From Streptomyces massasporeus (GTDB lineage: Bacteria; Actinomycetota; Actinomycetes; Streptomycetales; Streptomycetaceae): a stretch of 64,000 nt of DNA. The DNA lies in assembly GCF_014648995.1 (NCBI RefSeq), contig NZ_BMSE01000028.1:1-64000 (forward strand), in the 5' to 3' direction. Made by a program: the position numbers and the translations under genes. Position 1 is the stretch's first letter. Each line of letters opens with the position of its first letter. Below are positions 46,613 to 55,450 of the stretch, piece by piece. Below the pieces are notes generated by a model. It was not told the DNA's origin. It did not search any database and saw only the letters and a program-made list of their open reading frames with translations.

Positions 46613-48163
46613 TCAGCCCATGAACTTCTTGAACTCGTCGGGGAGTTCGAAGTCCTTGCCGCCCTGCTGCGGCAGTCCGAAGGCGCCGCCGCCCTCGGCC
46701 GCTGCGGCCCGGCGGGCGGCCTCCTCCTGCTCCTGCTGCTTGCGCTTCATCGGGTTGCCGGAGCGCTGCTTGCCCTTGGCCTTCTTCGGCTGCTTCTTGG
46801 TGCGGCCGGGGCCGCCGCCCATGCCCGGCATCCCCGGCATCCCCGGCATGCCGCCGCCCTGGGCCATGCGGGACATCATCTTGCGGGCCTCGAAGAACCG
46901 CTCGACCAGGTTCTTGACCGCGCTGACCTCGACGCCGGAACCCCGGGCGATACGGGCGCGGCGCGAGCCGTTGATGATCGTCGGCTCCTGGCGCTCGGCC
47001 GGAGTCATCGACTTGATGATGGCGGCCGTGCGGTCGACGTCCCGCTCGTCGAGGTTGTTGATCTGGTCCTTCATCTGGCCCATGCCCGGGAGCATGCCGA
47101 GCAGCTTGGAGATGGAGCCCATCTTGCGGACCTGCTCCATCTGGGCCAGGAAGTCGTCCAGGGTGAAGTCCTGGCCCTTCTTGGACGCCAGCTTGGAGGC
47201 CATCTTCTCGGCCTCTTCCTGGCTGAACGTCTTCTCCGCCTGCTCGATCAGGGTGAGGAGGTCACCCATGTCGAGGATGCGGGAGGCCATCCGGTCAGGG
47301 TGGAACGCGTCGAAGTCGTCGAGCTTCTCGCCGTTCGACGCGAACATGATCGGCTTGCCGGTGATCTGCCGGATCGACAGGGCGGCACCACCGCGGGCGT
47401 CACCGTCGAGCTTGGAGAGCACCACGCCGTCGAAGCCGACGCCGTCGCGGAAGGCCTCGGCCGTGTTGACGGCGTCCTGGCCGATCATCGCGTCGACGAC
47501 GAACAGGATCTCGTCCGGGGAGACGGCGTCGCGGATGTCCGCGGCCTGCTGCATCATCTCCTGGTCGATGCCGAGGCGGCCGGCGGTGTCCACGATCACG
47601 ATGTCGTGGACCTTGGACTTGGCGTGCTCGATGGAGTCCTTGGCGACCTTGACCGGGTCACCGACGCCGTTGCCGGGCTCGGGGGCGTAGACGCTGACGC
47701 CCGCGCGGTCGGCGACGACGCTGAGCTGGTTCACGGCGTTGGGGCGCTGGAGGTCACAGGCGACCAGCAGCGGCGAGTGGCCCTGCTCCTTCAGCCAGCG
47801 GCCGAGCTTGCCCGCGAGGGTGGTCTTACCGGCACCCTGCAGACCTGCCAGCATGATCACGGTGGGCGGCTGCTTGGCGAAGCGCAGACGCCTGGTCTCG
47901 CCGCCGAGAATGGTGACGAGCTCGTCGTTGACGATCTTGAGGACCTGCTGGGCGGGGTTCAGCGCCTTGCTGACCTCGGCGCCGAGGGCGCGCTCCTTGA
48001 CGTTCTTGATGAACGTCCGGACGACGGGAAGCGCCACGTCCGCCTCGAGGAGCGCGATCCGGATCTCGCGCGCCGTGGCGTCGATGTCCGCCTCGGAGAG
48101 CCGTCCCTTGCCGCGCAGGTTCTTGAAGGTCGCTGAGAGGCGATCGGAAAGAGTATCGAACAC
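46613..48163 (-). CDS. ffh: Signal recognition particle protein Ffh
   Basis: This 516-residue SRP54 GTPase has G1 GLQGAGKTTLAGKLGRWLK, G3 IVDTAGRLGIDQEMM, G4 SKLDGDARGGAALS and the methionine-rich M domain (LLGMLPGMGQMKDQINNLDE) that binds signal sequences and 4.5S RNA. The C-terminal 60 residues are an unusual Gly/Met/Pro-rich (GMPGMPGMPGMGGG) then Lys-rich extension. It guides membrane proteins to FtsY, which is also in this window. GTG 48163 is the start. Confidence 0.95.
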   Translation of the reverse strand: MFDTLSDRLSATFKNLRGKGRLSEADIDATAREIRIALLEADVALPVVRTFIKNVKERALGAEVSKALNPAQQVLKIVNDELVTILGGETRRLRFAKQPPTVIMLAGLQGAGKTTLAGKLGRWLKEQGHSPLLVACDLQRPNAVNQLSVVADRAGVSVYAPEPGNGVGDPVKVAKDSIEHAKSKVHDIVIVDTAGRLGIDQEMMQQAADIRDAVSPDEILFVVDAMIGQDAVNTAEAFRDGVGFDGVVLSKLDGDARGGAALSIRQITGKPIMFASNGEKLDDFDAFHPDRMASRILDMGDLLTLIEQAEKTFSQEEAEKMASKLASKKGQDFTLDDFLAQMEQVRKMGSISKLLGMLPGMGQMKDQINNLDERDVDRTAAIIKSMTPAERQEPTIINGSRRARIARGSGVEVSAVKNLVERFFEARKMMSRMAQGGGMPGMPGMPGMGGGPGRTKKQPKKAKGKQRSGNPMKRKQQEQEEAARRAAAAEGGGAFGLPQQGGKDFELPDEFKKFMG

Positions 48164-48244
48164 GGCGCTCGCGGTCCTCAGGGTTGGTGGCTACAGGGAA
48201 TCGCCCTCCAGGGTATCCCGGCGTGACAAGTCGCCGGGTCGGCC

Positions 48245-50692
48245 TCACCCACGCAGTGTCTCCTCCAGCTTCCGCGCCACCGACGCCGCCTCGTCCCCGG
48301 GCAGCGGCGCACCCTCCGGGCCGGTCACGTAGAAGGCGTCGACGGCGTTGGCGCCGAGTGTCGAGACATGCGCGCTGCGCACCTGCACACTCGCGTCCTC
48401 CAGGGCCTGCCCGATGCGGAACAGCAGGCCGGGGGCGTCCTGGGAGCGGACCTCGATGACCGTGGCCAGCCGGGAGGCGGCCGGGTGGACGGACACCCGG
48501 GCCGCGGGGGCGACCACGCCCCGGCGGCGCGGATAGGCCGCGTCCCGTTCGGCGAGGCGGCCGGCGATGTCCAGGGAGCCGTCGAGGGCCCGGACCAGGT
48601 CCGAGCGCAGCCGGGCGGCCTGCGGCAGCGAGCCGTACTCGGCGGCGACCCGCCAGTCCAGCAGCAGGACGGAGCCGTCGACGCCGTCCGGGAGGTACAG
48701 GGAGCGCAGCTCGGCGGTGCGGACGGTCAGCCGGTGCATGGCGAGGACACCGGCCACCGCGGGCAGCACCCCGGGCTGGTCGGGTACGGCGATGAGCAGC
48801 TCCACACCGAGCGGCTCGGGGTCGCCGGACGGCTCCTGTCCGGCGGGCGGCTCGGTCTGGGCCCGCAGCGAGAGCACCGGGCTGCCCGTCGCCGCCGCCT
48901 CCAGGGCGAGCCGCTCCTGCTCGGCGGTCGGCGCGGCCTCCTCGGGTTCGTCCGGGGCGTCGCCCGCGAGCACCGCCGAGACCCGTTTGACCAGGTCGGC
49001 GACGAGCGAGCCGCGCCAGGACGACCAGGCGGCCGGGCCGGTGGCGAGCGCGTCGGCCTCGGTGAGCGCGTGCAGCAGCTCCAGGGTGCCCTGGGAGCCG
49101 ACGGCCTCGGCGACGGAGCGCACGGTGGCCGGGTCCTCCAGGTCGCGCCGCGTGGCGGTGTCGATGAGCAGCAGGTGGTGCCGTACGAGGGTGGCGACGA
49201 CGGTCACGTCGTGGCGGTCGAAGCCGATCCGGGCGGCCACGTCCTTGGCGATGATCTCGCCGGCCACGGAGTGGTCGCCGGGCCAGCCCTTGCCGATGTC
49301 GTGCAGCAGCGCGGCGACCAGCAGCAGGTCGGGGCGGCTGACCCGGCGGGTGAACCCGGAGGCGCGCACCGCGGTCTCGATCAGGTGCCGGTCGACGGTC
49401 CACAGGTGCACGGCGTTGCGCTGCGGGCGGCAGCGGACCCGCTCCCAGTCGGGCAGCAGCCGGGTGATCAGCCCCTCGGCCTCCAGCGCCTCCCACACCT
49501 CGATGGTGGGGCGTCCCGAGCCGAGCAGGGTGACGAGCTGTTCGCGTGCCTCGGCGGGCCAGGGCGTGGGCAGCGGGCGCACGGTGGCCGCCAGGCGCCG
49601 TACGGCGTGCAGGGAGAGCGGGAGTCCGGCCTGCGCGGCGGCGGCCGCGGCGCGCAACGGCAGCACGGGGTCGCGCTCGGGGCGCGCGGCACGGGCGAGC
49701 ACCACCTCGCCGTCCTGCTCCACCACGCCCTCGGCCAGCGGGGAACGCTCGCCGGCCGGTTTCCCGCCGCCCAGCATGGCGCGCAGCCGGGGCCGCACGG
49801 CGCGTGACCGCAGGACGCGCCCCACCTCGCGCCAGGTGACGTCACTGGCGTACGAGACGAGCCGCGCGGCCTCGTAGACCTGCCGCAGCAGGGTGTCCGC
49901 GTCGAGCAGGCCGAGCTCGGCGGCGACCTGGTCCTGCTCCTGGAGGGCGAGCCGGTCGGTGGCGCGCCCGGTGGTCAGGTGCAGGGCGTCCCGGACGTCG
50001 AGGAGCCGGCGCCGGGCGTCGGCGAGGCCCTCGCGCGGGGCGTCGGCGAGCCAGGAGGCGGCGACGGCCCGCAGCGCGGTGGCGTCCCGCAGCCCGCCGC
50101 GGGCCTCCTTCAGGTCGGGTTCCAGCAGGTACTGCAACTCGCCCTGGCGCTCGGCGCGTTCGGCGCACAGTTCCTGGAGTTCGGGGAGGCGCTTGGGCGC
50201 CTGGTTGCGCCAGTCGGCCAGGATGGCCGTGCGCAGCGACGCGGTGAGGCCGAGGTCTCCGGCGATGTGCCGGGCGTCCAGCAGGCCGAGCTGCACCTTG
50301 AGGTCCTCGCCGGCGGTCTTGCGGGCCTCGGCGGGCGTGCGGACGGAGTGGTCGAGGTCCAGACCCAGGTCCCAGACGGGGTACCAGAGCCGGTCGGCGA
50401 GGGCCGCGACCGCCTTGGTGTCGCCACCGTCGTGCAGCAGGAGCAGGTCGAGGTCGCTGCGCGGGGACAGCTCACCGCGCCCGTAGCCGCCGACGGCGAC
50501 GAGGGAGGCTCCGCGCAGCCCCTCGGCGCCCGCGGCGAACAGGCCGGTGAGCCAGTCGTCCGTCAGTTCGGCCAGGGCCGCACGGCGCGGCGGCCCGGAC
50601 CGCGTCTCCTCGGTGAGGAGACGCAGCCGGGCCGCCGCGTAGCCGCTGGGTCCCGAGTCCTCTGCTTCCTTCTGCACGTCCGTACCCGTCAC
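48245..50692 (-). CDS. glnD: [Protein-PII] nucleotidyltransferase
   Basis: This 815-residue enzyme has the nucleotidyltransferase motif GGYGRGELSPRSDLDLLLL near residue 69, the HD hydrolase domain (LLHDIGKGWPGDHSVAGEII) and two C-terminal ACT domains (VLPAVAGVLAMHRLTVRTAE and PGLLFRIGQALEDASVQVRS). In Streptomyces the enzyme adenylylates, rather than uridylylates, GlnK at Tyr51. It is the third gene of amtB-glnK-glnD, 38 bases after glnK. Confidence 0.94.
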   Translation of the reverse strand: MTGTDVQKEAEDSGPSGYAAARLRLLTEETRSGPPRRAALAELTDDWLTGLFAAGAEGLRGASLVAVGGYGRGELSPRSDLDLLLLHDGGDTKAVAALADRLWYPVWDLGLDLDHSVRTPAEARKTAGEDLKVQLGLLDARHIAGDLGLTASLRTAILADWRNQAPKRLPELQELCAERAERQGELQYLLEPDLKEARGGLRDATALRAVAASWLADAPREGLADARRRLLDVRDALHLTTGRATDRLALQEQDQVAAELGLLDADTLLRQVYEAARLVSYASDVTWREVGRVLRSRAVRPRLRAMLGGGKPAGERSPLAEGVVEQDGEVVLARAARPERDPVLPLRAAAAAAQAGLPLSLHAVRRLAATVRPLPTPWPAEAREQLVTLLGSGRPTIEVWEALEAEGLITRLLPDWERVRCRPQRNAVHLWTVDRHLIETAVRASGFTRRVSRPDLLLVAALLHDIGKGWPGDHSVAGEIIAKDVAARIGFDRHDVTVVATLVRHHLLLIDTATRRDLEDPATVRSVAEAVGSQGTLELLHALTEADALATGPAAWSSWRGSLVADLVKRVSAVLAGDAPDEPEEAAPTAEQERLALEAAATGSPVLSLRAQTEPPAGQEPSGDPEPLGVELLIAVPDQPGVLPAVAGVLAMHRLTVRTAELRSLYLPDGVDGSVLLLDWRVAAEYGSLPQAARLRSDLVRALDGSLDIAGRLAERDAAYPRRRGVVAPAARVSVHPAASRLATVIEVRSQDAPGLLFRIGQALEDASVQVRSAHVSTLGANAVDAFYVTGPEGAPLPGDEAASVARKLEETLRG

Positions 50693-50730
50693 CCAGTGGC
50701 TCCTGTTCCGTTCGTCTGCTCAGCGGGCCT

Positions 50731-51069
50731 TCAGAGCGCGTCGGGACCGCGCTCGCCGGTCCTGACCCGTACGGCCGTCTCGACCGGGATCGACCAGACC
50801 TTGCCGTCACCGATCTTGCCGGTGCGGGCCGCCTTGACCACCACGTCGATCAACTGCTCGGCGTCGTCGTCCTCGACCAGGACCTCGATGCGGATCTTGG
50901 GGACCAGGTCGACGGTGTACTCGGCACCGCGGTAGACCTCGGTGTGGCCCCTCTGCCGACCGTAGCCGCTGGCCTCGGTGACCGTCAGGCCGTGTACTCC
51001 GAAGGCCTGCAGGGCCTCCTTGATCTCGTCGAGCCGGTGCGGCTTCACGACGGCGGTGATGAGCTTCAT
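50731..51069 (-). CDS. glnK: PII nitrogen signalling protein GlnK
   Basis: This 112-residue PII protein has the T-loop GYGRQRGHTEVYRGAEYTVD with modification site Tyr51, and the B and C loops (TGKIGDGKVWSIPVE). The trimer senses ATP/ADP and 2-oxoglutarate and binds AmtB. Its ATG overlaps the amtB stop by four bases (ATGA), so it is coupled to the transporter. Confidence 0.96.
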   Translation of the reverse strand: MKLITAVVKPHRLDEIKEALQAFGVHGLTVTEASGYGRQRGHTEVYRGAEYTVDLVPKIRIEVLVEDDDAEQLIDVVVKAARTGKIGDGKVWSIPVETAVRVRTGERGPDAL

Positions 51070-52394
51070 GCGTCCACCTTCTTGCTCTGGGCCACGGCGG
51101 CGGCGACGGCGGTCTTGGCGGCACCGCCACCGGCGCCGCTGAAGTCGTATGCGGTCTCGGCGTGCTCGGCCTGGTCGATGCCGGCGATCTCGTCGTCCTC
51201 GGGGACCCTCATGCCCATGGTCTTGTCGAGGATGAAGGCGAGGATCGCGGAGACGATCAGGGAGTAGGCCAGCACCGCGAAGACACCGGCGCACTGCTTC
51301 CAGAACTGGGTCAGGCCGCCGCCGTAGAAGAGGCCCTCGACGGTGGACTGGCCCTTGCCGCTGGCGAAGAGGCCGATCAGCAGGGAGCCGGCGACACCGC
51401 CGACCAGGTGGACGCCGACGACGTCGAGGGAGTCGTCGTAGCCGAACTTGTACTTCAGGCCGACGGCCATGGCGCACAGCACACCGGCGATGGCGCCGAC
51501 CGCGATCGCGCCGAGCGGGGTGACCGCACCGCCGGCCGGGGTGATGGCGACCAGGCCCGCGACGGCGCCGGAGGCGGCACCGAGCGTGGTGAACGCGCCG
51601 TGGCGGATCTTCTCGTAGATGAGCCAGGCCAGCATGGCGGCGGCGGTGGCGACCTGCGTGTTGACGAACATCAGCGCGCCGACGCCGTCGTCGTTGCCGA
51701 GCCAGGAGCCGGCGTTGAAGCCGAACCAGCCGAACCACAGCAGACCGGCGCCGAGCATCACCAGCGGCAGGCTGTGCGGGCGCATCGGGTCCTTCTTGAA
51801 GCCGACGCGCTTGCCGATGACGAGGATCACGCCGAGCGCCGCGGCACCCGCGTTGATGTGCACCGCCGTACCGCCGGCGAAGTCGATGACGCCGAGCTCG
51901 AAGGCCCAGCCGCCGGCGCCCCAGACCCAGTGCGCGACCGGGAAGTAGACGACCGTGGCCCACAGGGCGATGAACAGCGCCCAGGCGCTGAACTTCACGC
52001 GGTCCGCGAGGGCGCCGCTGATCAGGGCGGGCGTGATGATCGCGAACATCAGCTGGAAGACCAGGAACACGAACACCGGGATGGTGTAGCCGGGCCACAG
52101 CTCCGTCAGGCCGATGTTGCCGAGGCCGACCCAGTCGGAGTTCCAGCCGATGAGGCTGCCGGAGTCGGTGCCGAACGCCATGGAGAAGCCGTACAGCACC
52201 CACAGGATGGTGACGATCCCGAGGCTGATGAAGCTCATCATCAGCATGTTCAGGGTGCTCTTGACGCGGACCATGCCTCCGTAGAAGAAGGCCAGACCCG
52301 GGGTCATGAGCATCACCAGGGCGGAACAGATGAGCATGAACCCTGTGTTCGCGGCAGAGAGCTTGTCTGCGGCAAGGGTGATGGCTGGTGCCAT
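51066..52394 (-). CDS. amtB: Ammonium transporter
   Basis: This 442-residue AmtB has about 11 hydrophobic helices, the signature DFAGGTAVHINAGAAALGVI with the first pore histidine, and VVGVHLVGGVAGSLLIGLFA with the second, and a cytoplasmic C-terminal tail. It conducts ammonium under nitrogen limitation and is blocked by GlnK. A GlnR-type box lies about 97 bases upstream. Confidence 0.95.
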   Translation of the reverse strand: MAPAITLAADKLSAANTGFMLICSALVMLMTPGLAFFYGGMVRVKSTLNMLMMSFISLGIVTILWVLYGFSMAFGTDSGSLIGWNSDWVGLGNIGLTELWPGYTIPVFVFLVFQLMFAIITPALISGALADRVKFSAWALFIALWATVVYFPVAHWVWGAGGWAFELGVIDFAGGTAVHINAGAAALGVILVIGKRVGFKKDPMRPHSLPLVMLGAGLLWFGWFGFNAGSWLGNDDGVGALMFVNTQVATAAAMLAWLIYEKIRHGAFTTLGAASGAVAGLVAITPAGGAVTPLGAIAVGAIAGVLCAMAVGLKYKFGYDDSLDVVGVHLVGGVAGSLLIGLFASGKGQSTVEGLFYGGGLTQFWKQCAGVFAVLAYSLIVSAILAFILDKTMGMRVPEDDEIAGIDQAEHAETAYDFSGAGGGAAKTAVAAAVAQSKKVDA

Positions 52395-52490
52395 CGGCGT
52401 CTCCTCGTCATGTGTACGGCCCCGTGCGGGCGAAGCCTCGAGCGGATTGAGGGGCGGGCCGGTTATGCGCCACGAGATTGGCGCAGCGCG

Positions 52491-52528
52491 GTTTCGGTCG
52501 AAGCCCCTCGTTGTTTCGCGACCGTGAC
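52491..52528 (-). promoter_or_regulatory. GlnR box upstream of amtB
   Basis: On the minus strand the region reads GTCAC-n6-GAAAC-n6-GGGCT-n6-GAAAC, which matches the tandem a1-b1-a2-b2 arrangement of GlnR sites in Streptomyces (GTnAC-n6-GAAAC repeated). It lies 97-134 bases upstream of the amtB start and predicts activation of amtB-glnK-glnD under nitrogen limitation. Confidence 0.82.
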
Positions 52529-52731
52529 GAAGGCGCCTTCTGTGTTACGCGTCGATGAACTGCCGGATTGCGGCCGACCCGATCGTTATCGTGGCGCAAC
52601 CTTCGGCTTTCGGACAGCCGGGGGAACACAGACCGGCCGCGGTCGGCCTTCCGATGACCTGGCATGGGGGAGCCGAGTCGGGCAGTTCGGGAGGGCCGGC
52701 CGCGGCCGGGGTTCTGGGGTGGTGCGGCTTG
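52529..52731. other. Spacer between GlnR box and nsdA 3-prime end
   Basis: GTAAC (minus strand, ending near 52550) resembles a partial second GlnR half-site. A short palindrome CCGGCCGCGGCCGG occurs near 52697. Otherwise nothing recognisable. Confidence 0.4.
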
Positions 52732-54228
52732 TCAGACCGCTTCGGCGGTCTCGGGCAGTTCGGCGGAGAGCCGCTCGGTGAGATCGACGACCTCGCCCAG
52801 GTCGCCGAAGTCGCGTGCAGCGGTGTCGACCGTCTTGCGGATGCGGGTGTTCACCCGCTCGGAGCGGACCTTCTTGGCGACCTGCATGGCCTCGGTGGCG
52901 AAGACCGTGCTCCGCTCGGGCTCGCGCTGGAGGAGGTGGACCGTGGCCATGCCGATCAGGTTCAGCGCGTACGAGCGCTGGTGCTCGTCGTCCTCGGCGA
53001 AGAGCTCGACCGCCCGGTTCATCAGGGGCTCGGCCAGCGAGGCGTAGGTGGGGCTGCGCCCGGCGACGTAGGCCAGGTCGCGGTAGGAGTGGGAGTTCTC
53101 GCCGTACAGCTCGGCCTCGGAGAAGAAGCGGATCCAGTCGGGGTCCGGCTCGTCCCACTCGTCGGCCTCGGAGAAGGTGTCCTCGGCCATCCGGACCGCG
53201 CGCTTGCACTTGCCGGGCTGCCCCATGTTCGCGTAGGCGCGGGCCTCCATCGCATACAGCATCGACTGGGTGCGCGGGCTCGCGCAGTCCCGGCTGCCGT
53301 ACTGTGCGAGGTGGATCAGCTCCAGCGCGTCGTCGGGCCGGCCGAGGTGGATCATCTGGCGGCTCATGCTGGACAGCACGTAGGAGCCGAGGGGCCGGTC
53401 GCCCGCCTCCTTGGCGGCGTGCAGCGCGAGGACGAAGTACTTCTGCGCGGTCGGCTGGAGCCCGATGTCGTAGGACATCCAGCCCGCCAGCTCGGCGAGT
53501 TCGGCGGCGACCTTGAATAGGCGGCGGGTGGTGGACTCCGGCTGGGGCTCCTGGAGGAGGTCGGTCACCTCGTGCAGCTGCCCGACGACCGCCTTGCGGC
53601 GCAGGCCGCCGCCGCACTGGGCGTCCCACTGCCGGAACATCACCGTCGTGGACTCCAGGAGGTCCAGCTCCGGCTTGGAGAGGCGGCCACGGGCGCGCCC
53701 TGAGCCGCCCGCGGGCTCGGGCGCGGACCTCGGGGCCGCGGGCGAGGGGACGAGCCAGCGCTGCATGGGCTCGATGAGGGCCGGGCCCGCAGACAGCGCC
53801 AGCGAGCTCCCGAGGAAGCCGCGCCGCGCCAGCATCAGGTCGCTGCGCGAGAACTCGCTGAGCAGGGCCACCGTCTGCGGGCCCGTCCAGGGCAGGTCGA
53901 CGCCGGTCGCGGAGGGTGACTGGCGCGCCGTGCGCAGCCCCAGGTCCTCGACGGAGACGACGACGCCGAAGCGCTCCGAGAACAGCTCGGACAGGATCCT
54001 GGGGATCGGCTCGCGGGGGTTCTCGCCGTCGAGCCAGCGGCGCACGCGCGAGGTGTCCGTGGAGATGTGGTTGGCGCCCAACTGGCGTGCCCTGCGGTTG
54101 ACCTGGCGGGCGAGCTCGCCCTTGGACCAGCCGCTGCGCACGAACCAGGAGGTGAGCAGCTCGTTCGGGCGCTTGTCAGCGTGCGTCGCGCCCGCAGCGT
54201 TCGTTCCGCTTCCGCCGTTGCCGCTCAC
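52732..54228 (-). CDS. nsdA: Negative regulator of sporulation and antibiotic production NsdA
   Basis: This 498-residue protein has an N-terminal helix-turn-helix-like segment (WSKGELARQVNRRARQLGAN then ISTDTSRVRRWLDGENP), a hydrophobic or Tat-like stretch (LARRGFLGSSLALSAGPALI), and TPR-like helices through the C-terminal half. The adjacent amtB-glnK-glnD-ffh order matches that around nsdA (SCO5582) of S. coelicolor as I recall. Disruption of nsdA in S. coelicolor increases antibiotics and sporulation. GTG 54228 gives the expected MSGNGGSGTNAAG start. Confidence 0.86.
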   Translation of the reverse strand: MSGNGGSGTNAAGATHADKRPNELLTSWFVRSGWSKGELARQVNRRARQLGANHISTDTSRVRRWLDGENPREPIPRILSELFSERFGVVVSVEDLGLRTARQSPSATGVDLPWTGPQTVALLSEFSRSDLMLARRGFLGSSLALSAGPALIEPMQRWLVPSPAAPRSAPEPAGGSGRARGRLSKPELDLLESTTVMFRQWDAQCGGGLRRKAVVGQLHEVTDLLQEPQPESTTRRLFKVAAELAELAGWMSYDIGLQPTAQKYFVLALHAAKEAGDRPLGSYVLSSMSRQMIHLGRPDDALELIHLAQYGSRDCASPRTQSMLYAMEARAYANMGQPGKCKRAVRMAEDTFSEADEWDEPDPDWIRFFSEAELYGENSHSYRDLAYVAGRSPTYASLAEPLMNRAVELFAEDDEHQRSYALNLIGMATVHLLQREPERSTVFATEAMQVAKKVRSERVNTRIRKTVDTAARDFGDLGEVVDLTERLSAELPETAEAV

Positions 54229-54673
54229 TGGAACGCCCCCATCCCTGAGACCACTTGTCGCCGAGTGCGCCAAGCCCTATCAGCATGCCGGTTCATACGG
54301 CCGTCCGTCCGGCCCTTGTCACCCTTCGAACGGAATGACGACTTGCCTCCGGCATACCCACGAGCGCATGTGCCCCCAGGACTCGTGCACACAAAGTAAT
54401 CCTACGATCACCCGTCCAGCCACGGCTCACACGGAAACGCCACCATTCGCCACCCCTTCGAATGAACTCACGTACGCCTACGCGCGATTCACTTGACACA
54501 GCACGACCAGGAGCGGGTGCAGCGATGCATTCGGGGGCGCGCGTCGTCGGGCACGCCACCCTGGGCACATCCGGGCGCTGAATGAACCGAGCACCGCCGG
54601 GAAGGCGGAAACGGAGAGTCACGCATCGCGTCCGCAGCGTAACCACCGCTGCGTCGGACCCGTTGGAGGGGGC
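54229..54673. other. 445-base spacer between divergent nsdA and primase-like gene
   Basis: The spacer should hold both promoters. TTGACA occurs at 54493-54498 on the plus strand but lacks a good -10 at the right distance. CCTTCGAA occurs twice (near 54326 and 54455). No RNA gene or additional coding region is convincing. Confidence 0.45.
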
Positions 54674-55339
54674 ATGGGCTTCACGATCGGCATCAGCCGG
54701 GGCATGCGCGACATCCGGACCGGATCACGCCGCCGCAGCCGCGCGTCGGACGGCACGGCGGTGGCCGAGTACACCGGACTGTGGGGCTGGGACGTGGTGC
54801 CGGGCGCCCGGGCCTCGGCGGGCGCCTGTTCCTGCGGCCATGACGACTGCCCGGCGCCGGGTGCGCACCCGCTGGACTTCGCGCCCGTGCTCGCGGCCGG
54901 GGCGACGCTGGACGACGTGACGCGGGCGTGGGGCGAGTTCCCCGGCGCCTCGGTGATGCTGCCGGTCGGCCGGGCGTTCGACGTCATCGAGGTGGCCGAG
55001 CCCGCCGGCCGCCGTGCGCTGGCCCGGCTGGAGCGCATGGGCCTGCCCGTCGGCCCGGTCGCGGCGACTCCGGACGGCCGCGCCCACTTCTTCGTCGCCC
55101 CCGGCGCCGCCGCCGACCTGCCCGGCCTGCTGTACCGCATGGGCTGGGACGACCCGGACTCCCTCGACCTGCGCGGCCTCGGCCCGGGCGCACACATCAC
55201 GGCGCCGCCCTCCGACCGCGGCGGCCTCGGCCCGGTGCGCTGGCTCCGCTCCCCCGCCCTGGACTCGGCGTCCCGCCCGCCGGAGGCCCGTCTGGTGCTG
55301 GGCACGCTCGCGTACGTGGCCCACCGGTCGCGGGCCTAG
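54674..55339 (+). CDS. Stand-alone primase/polymerase-like domain protein
   Basis: This 221-residue protein has the bifunctional primase/polymerase N-terminal (PrimPol-like) pattern: GLWGWDVVPGARASAGACSC then CGHDDCPAPGAHPLDF, resembling the family's C..C..PGKHP zinc-like motif. The region where catalytic DxD should stand reads AFDVIEVAEPAG, with only one clear aspartate, so activity may be lost. It has no helicase or other domain. Streptomyces genomes carry such lone proteins near ftsY and nsdA. Function unknown. ATG 54674 is preceded by GGAGG. Confidence 0.72.
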   Translation: MGFTIGISRGMRDIRTGSRRRSRASDGTAVAEYTGLWGWDVVPGARASAGACSCGHDDCPAPGAHPLDFAPVLAAGATLDDVTRAWGEFPGASVMLPVGRAFDVIEVAEPAGRRALARLERMGLPVGPVAATPDGRAHFFVAPGAAADLPGLLYRMGWDDPDSLDLRGLGPGAHITAPPSDRGGLGPVRWLRSPALDSASRPPEARLVLGTLAYVAHRSRA

Positions 55340-55357
55340 GAACGGCACAGACGCACA

Positions 55358-55406
55358 CGGCGAAGCGCCCGGCCCCGACCGAATCCCGGGGGCGGGCGCT
55401 TCGCCG
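55358..55406. terminator. Bidirectional terminator between primase-like gene and ftsY
   Basis: CGGCGAAGCGCCCG (55358-55371) pairs exactly with CGGGCGCTTCGCCG (55393-55406), with G/C-rich inner pairs, between converging genes. Confidence 0.85.
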
Positions 55407-55450
55407 CGCACGTACGACTTTCGAAGGTGATTCCTCGGTGAGTGCCGAGC

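Noticed and set aside
51162..52781. 539-codon plus-strand frame opposite amtB
   Set aside because: Antisense to a highly conserved transporter; Asp/Gly/Val-rich shadow composition.
54493..54498. TTGACA as promoter of the primase-like gene
   Set aside because: No acceptable -10 element 16-19 bases downstream, and the gene starts 176 bases away.
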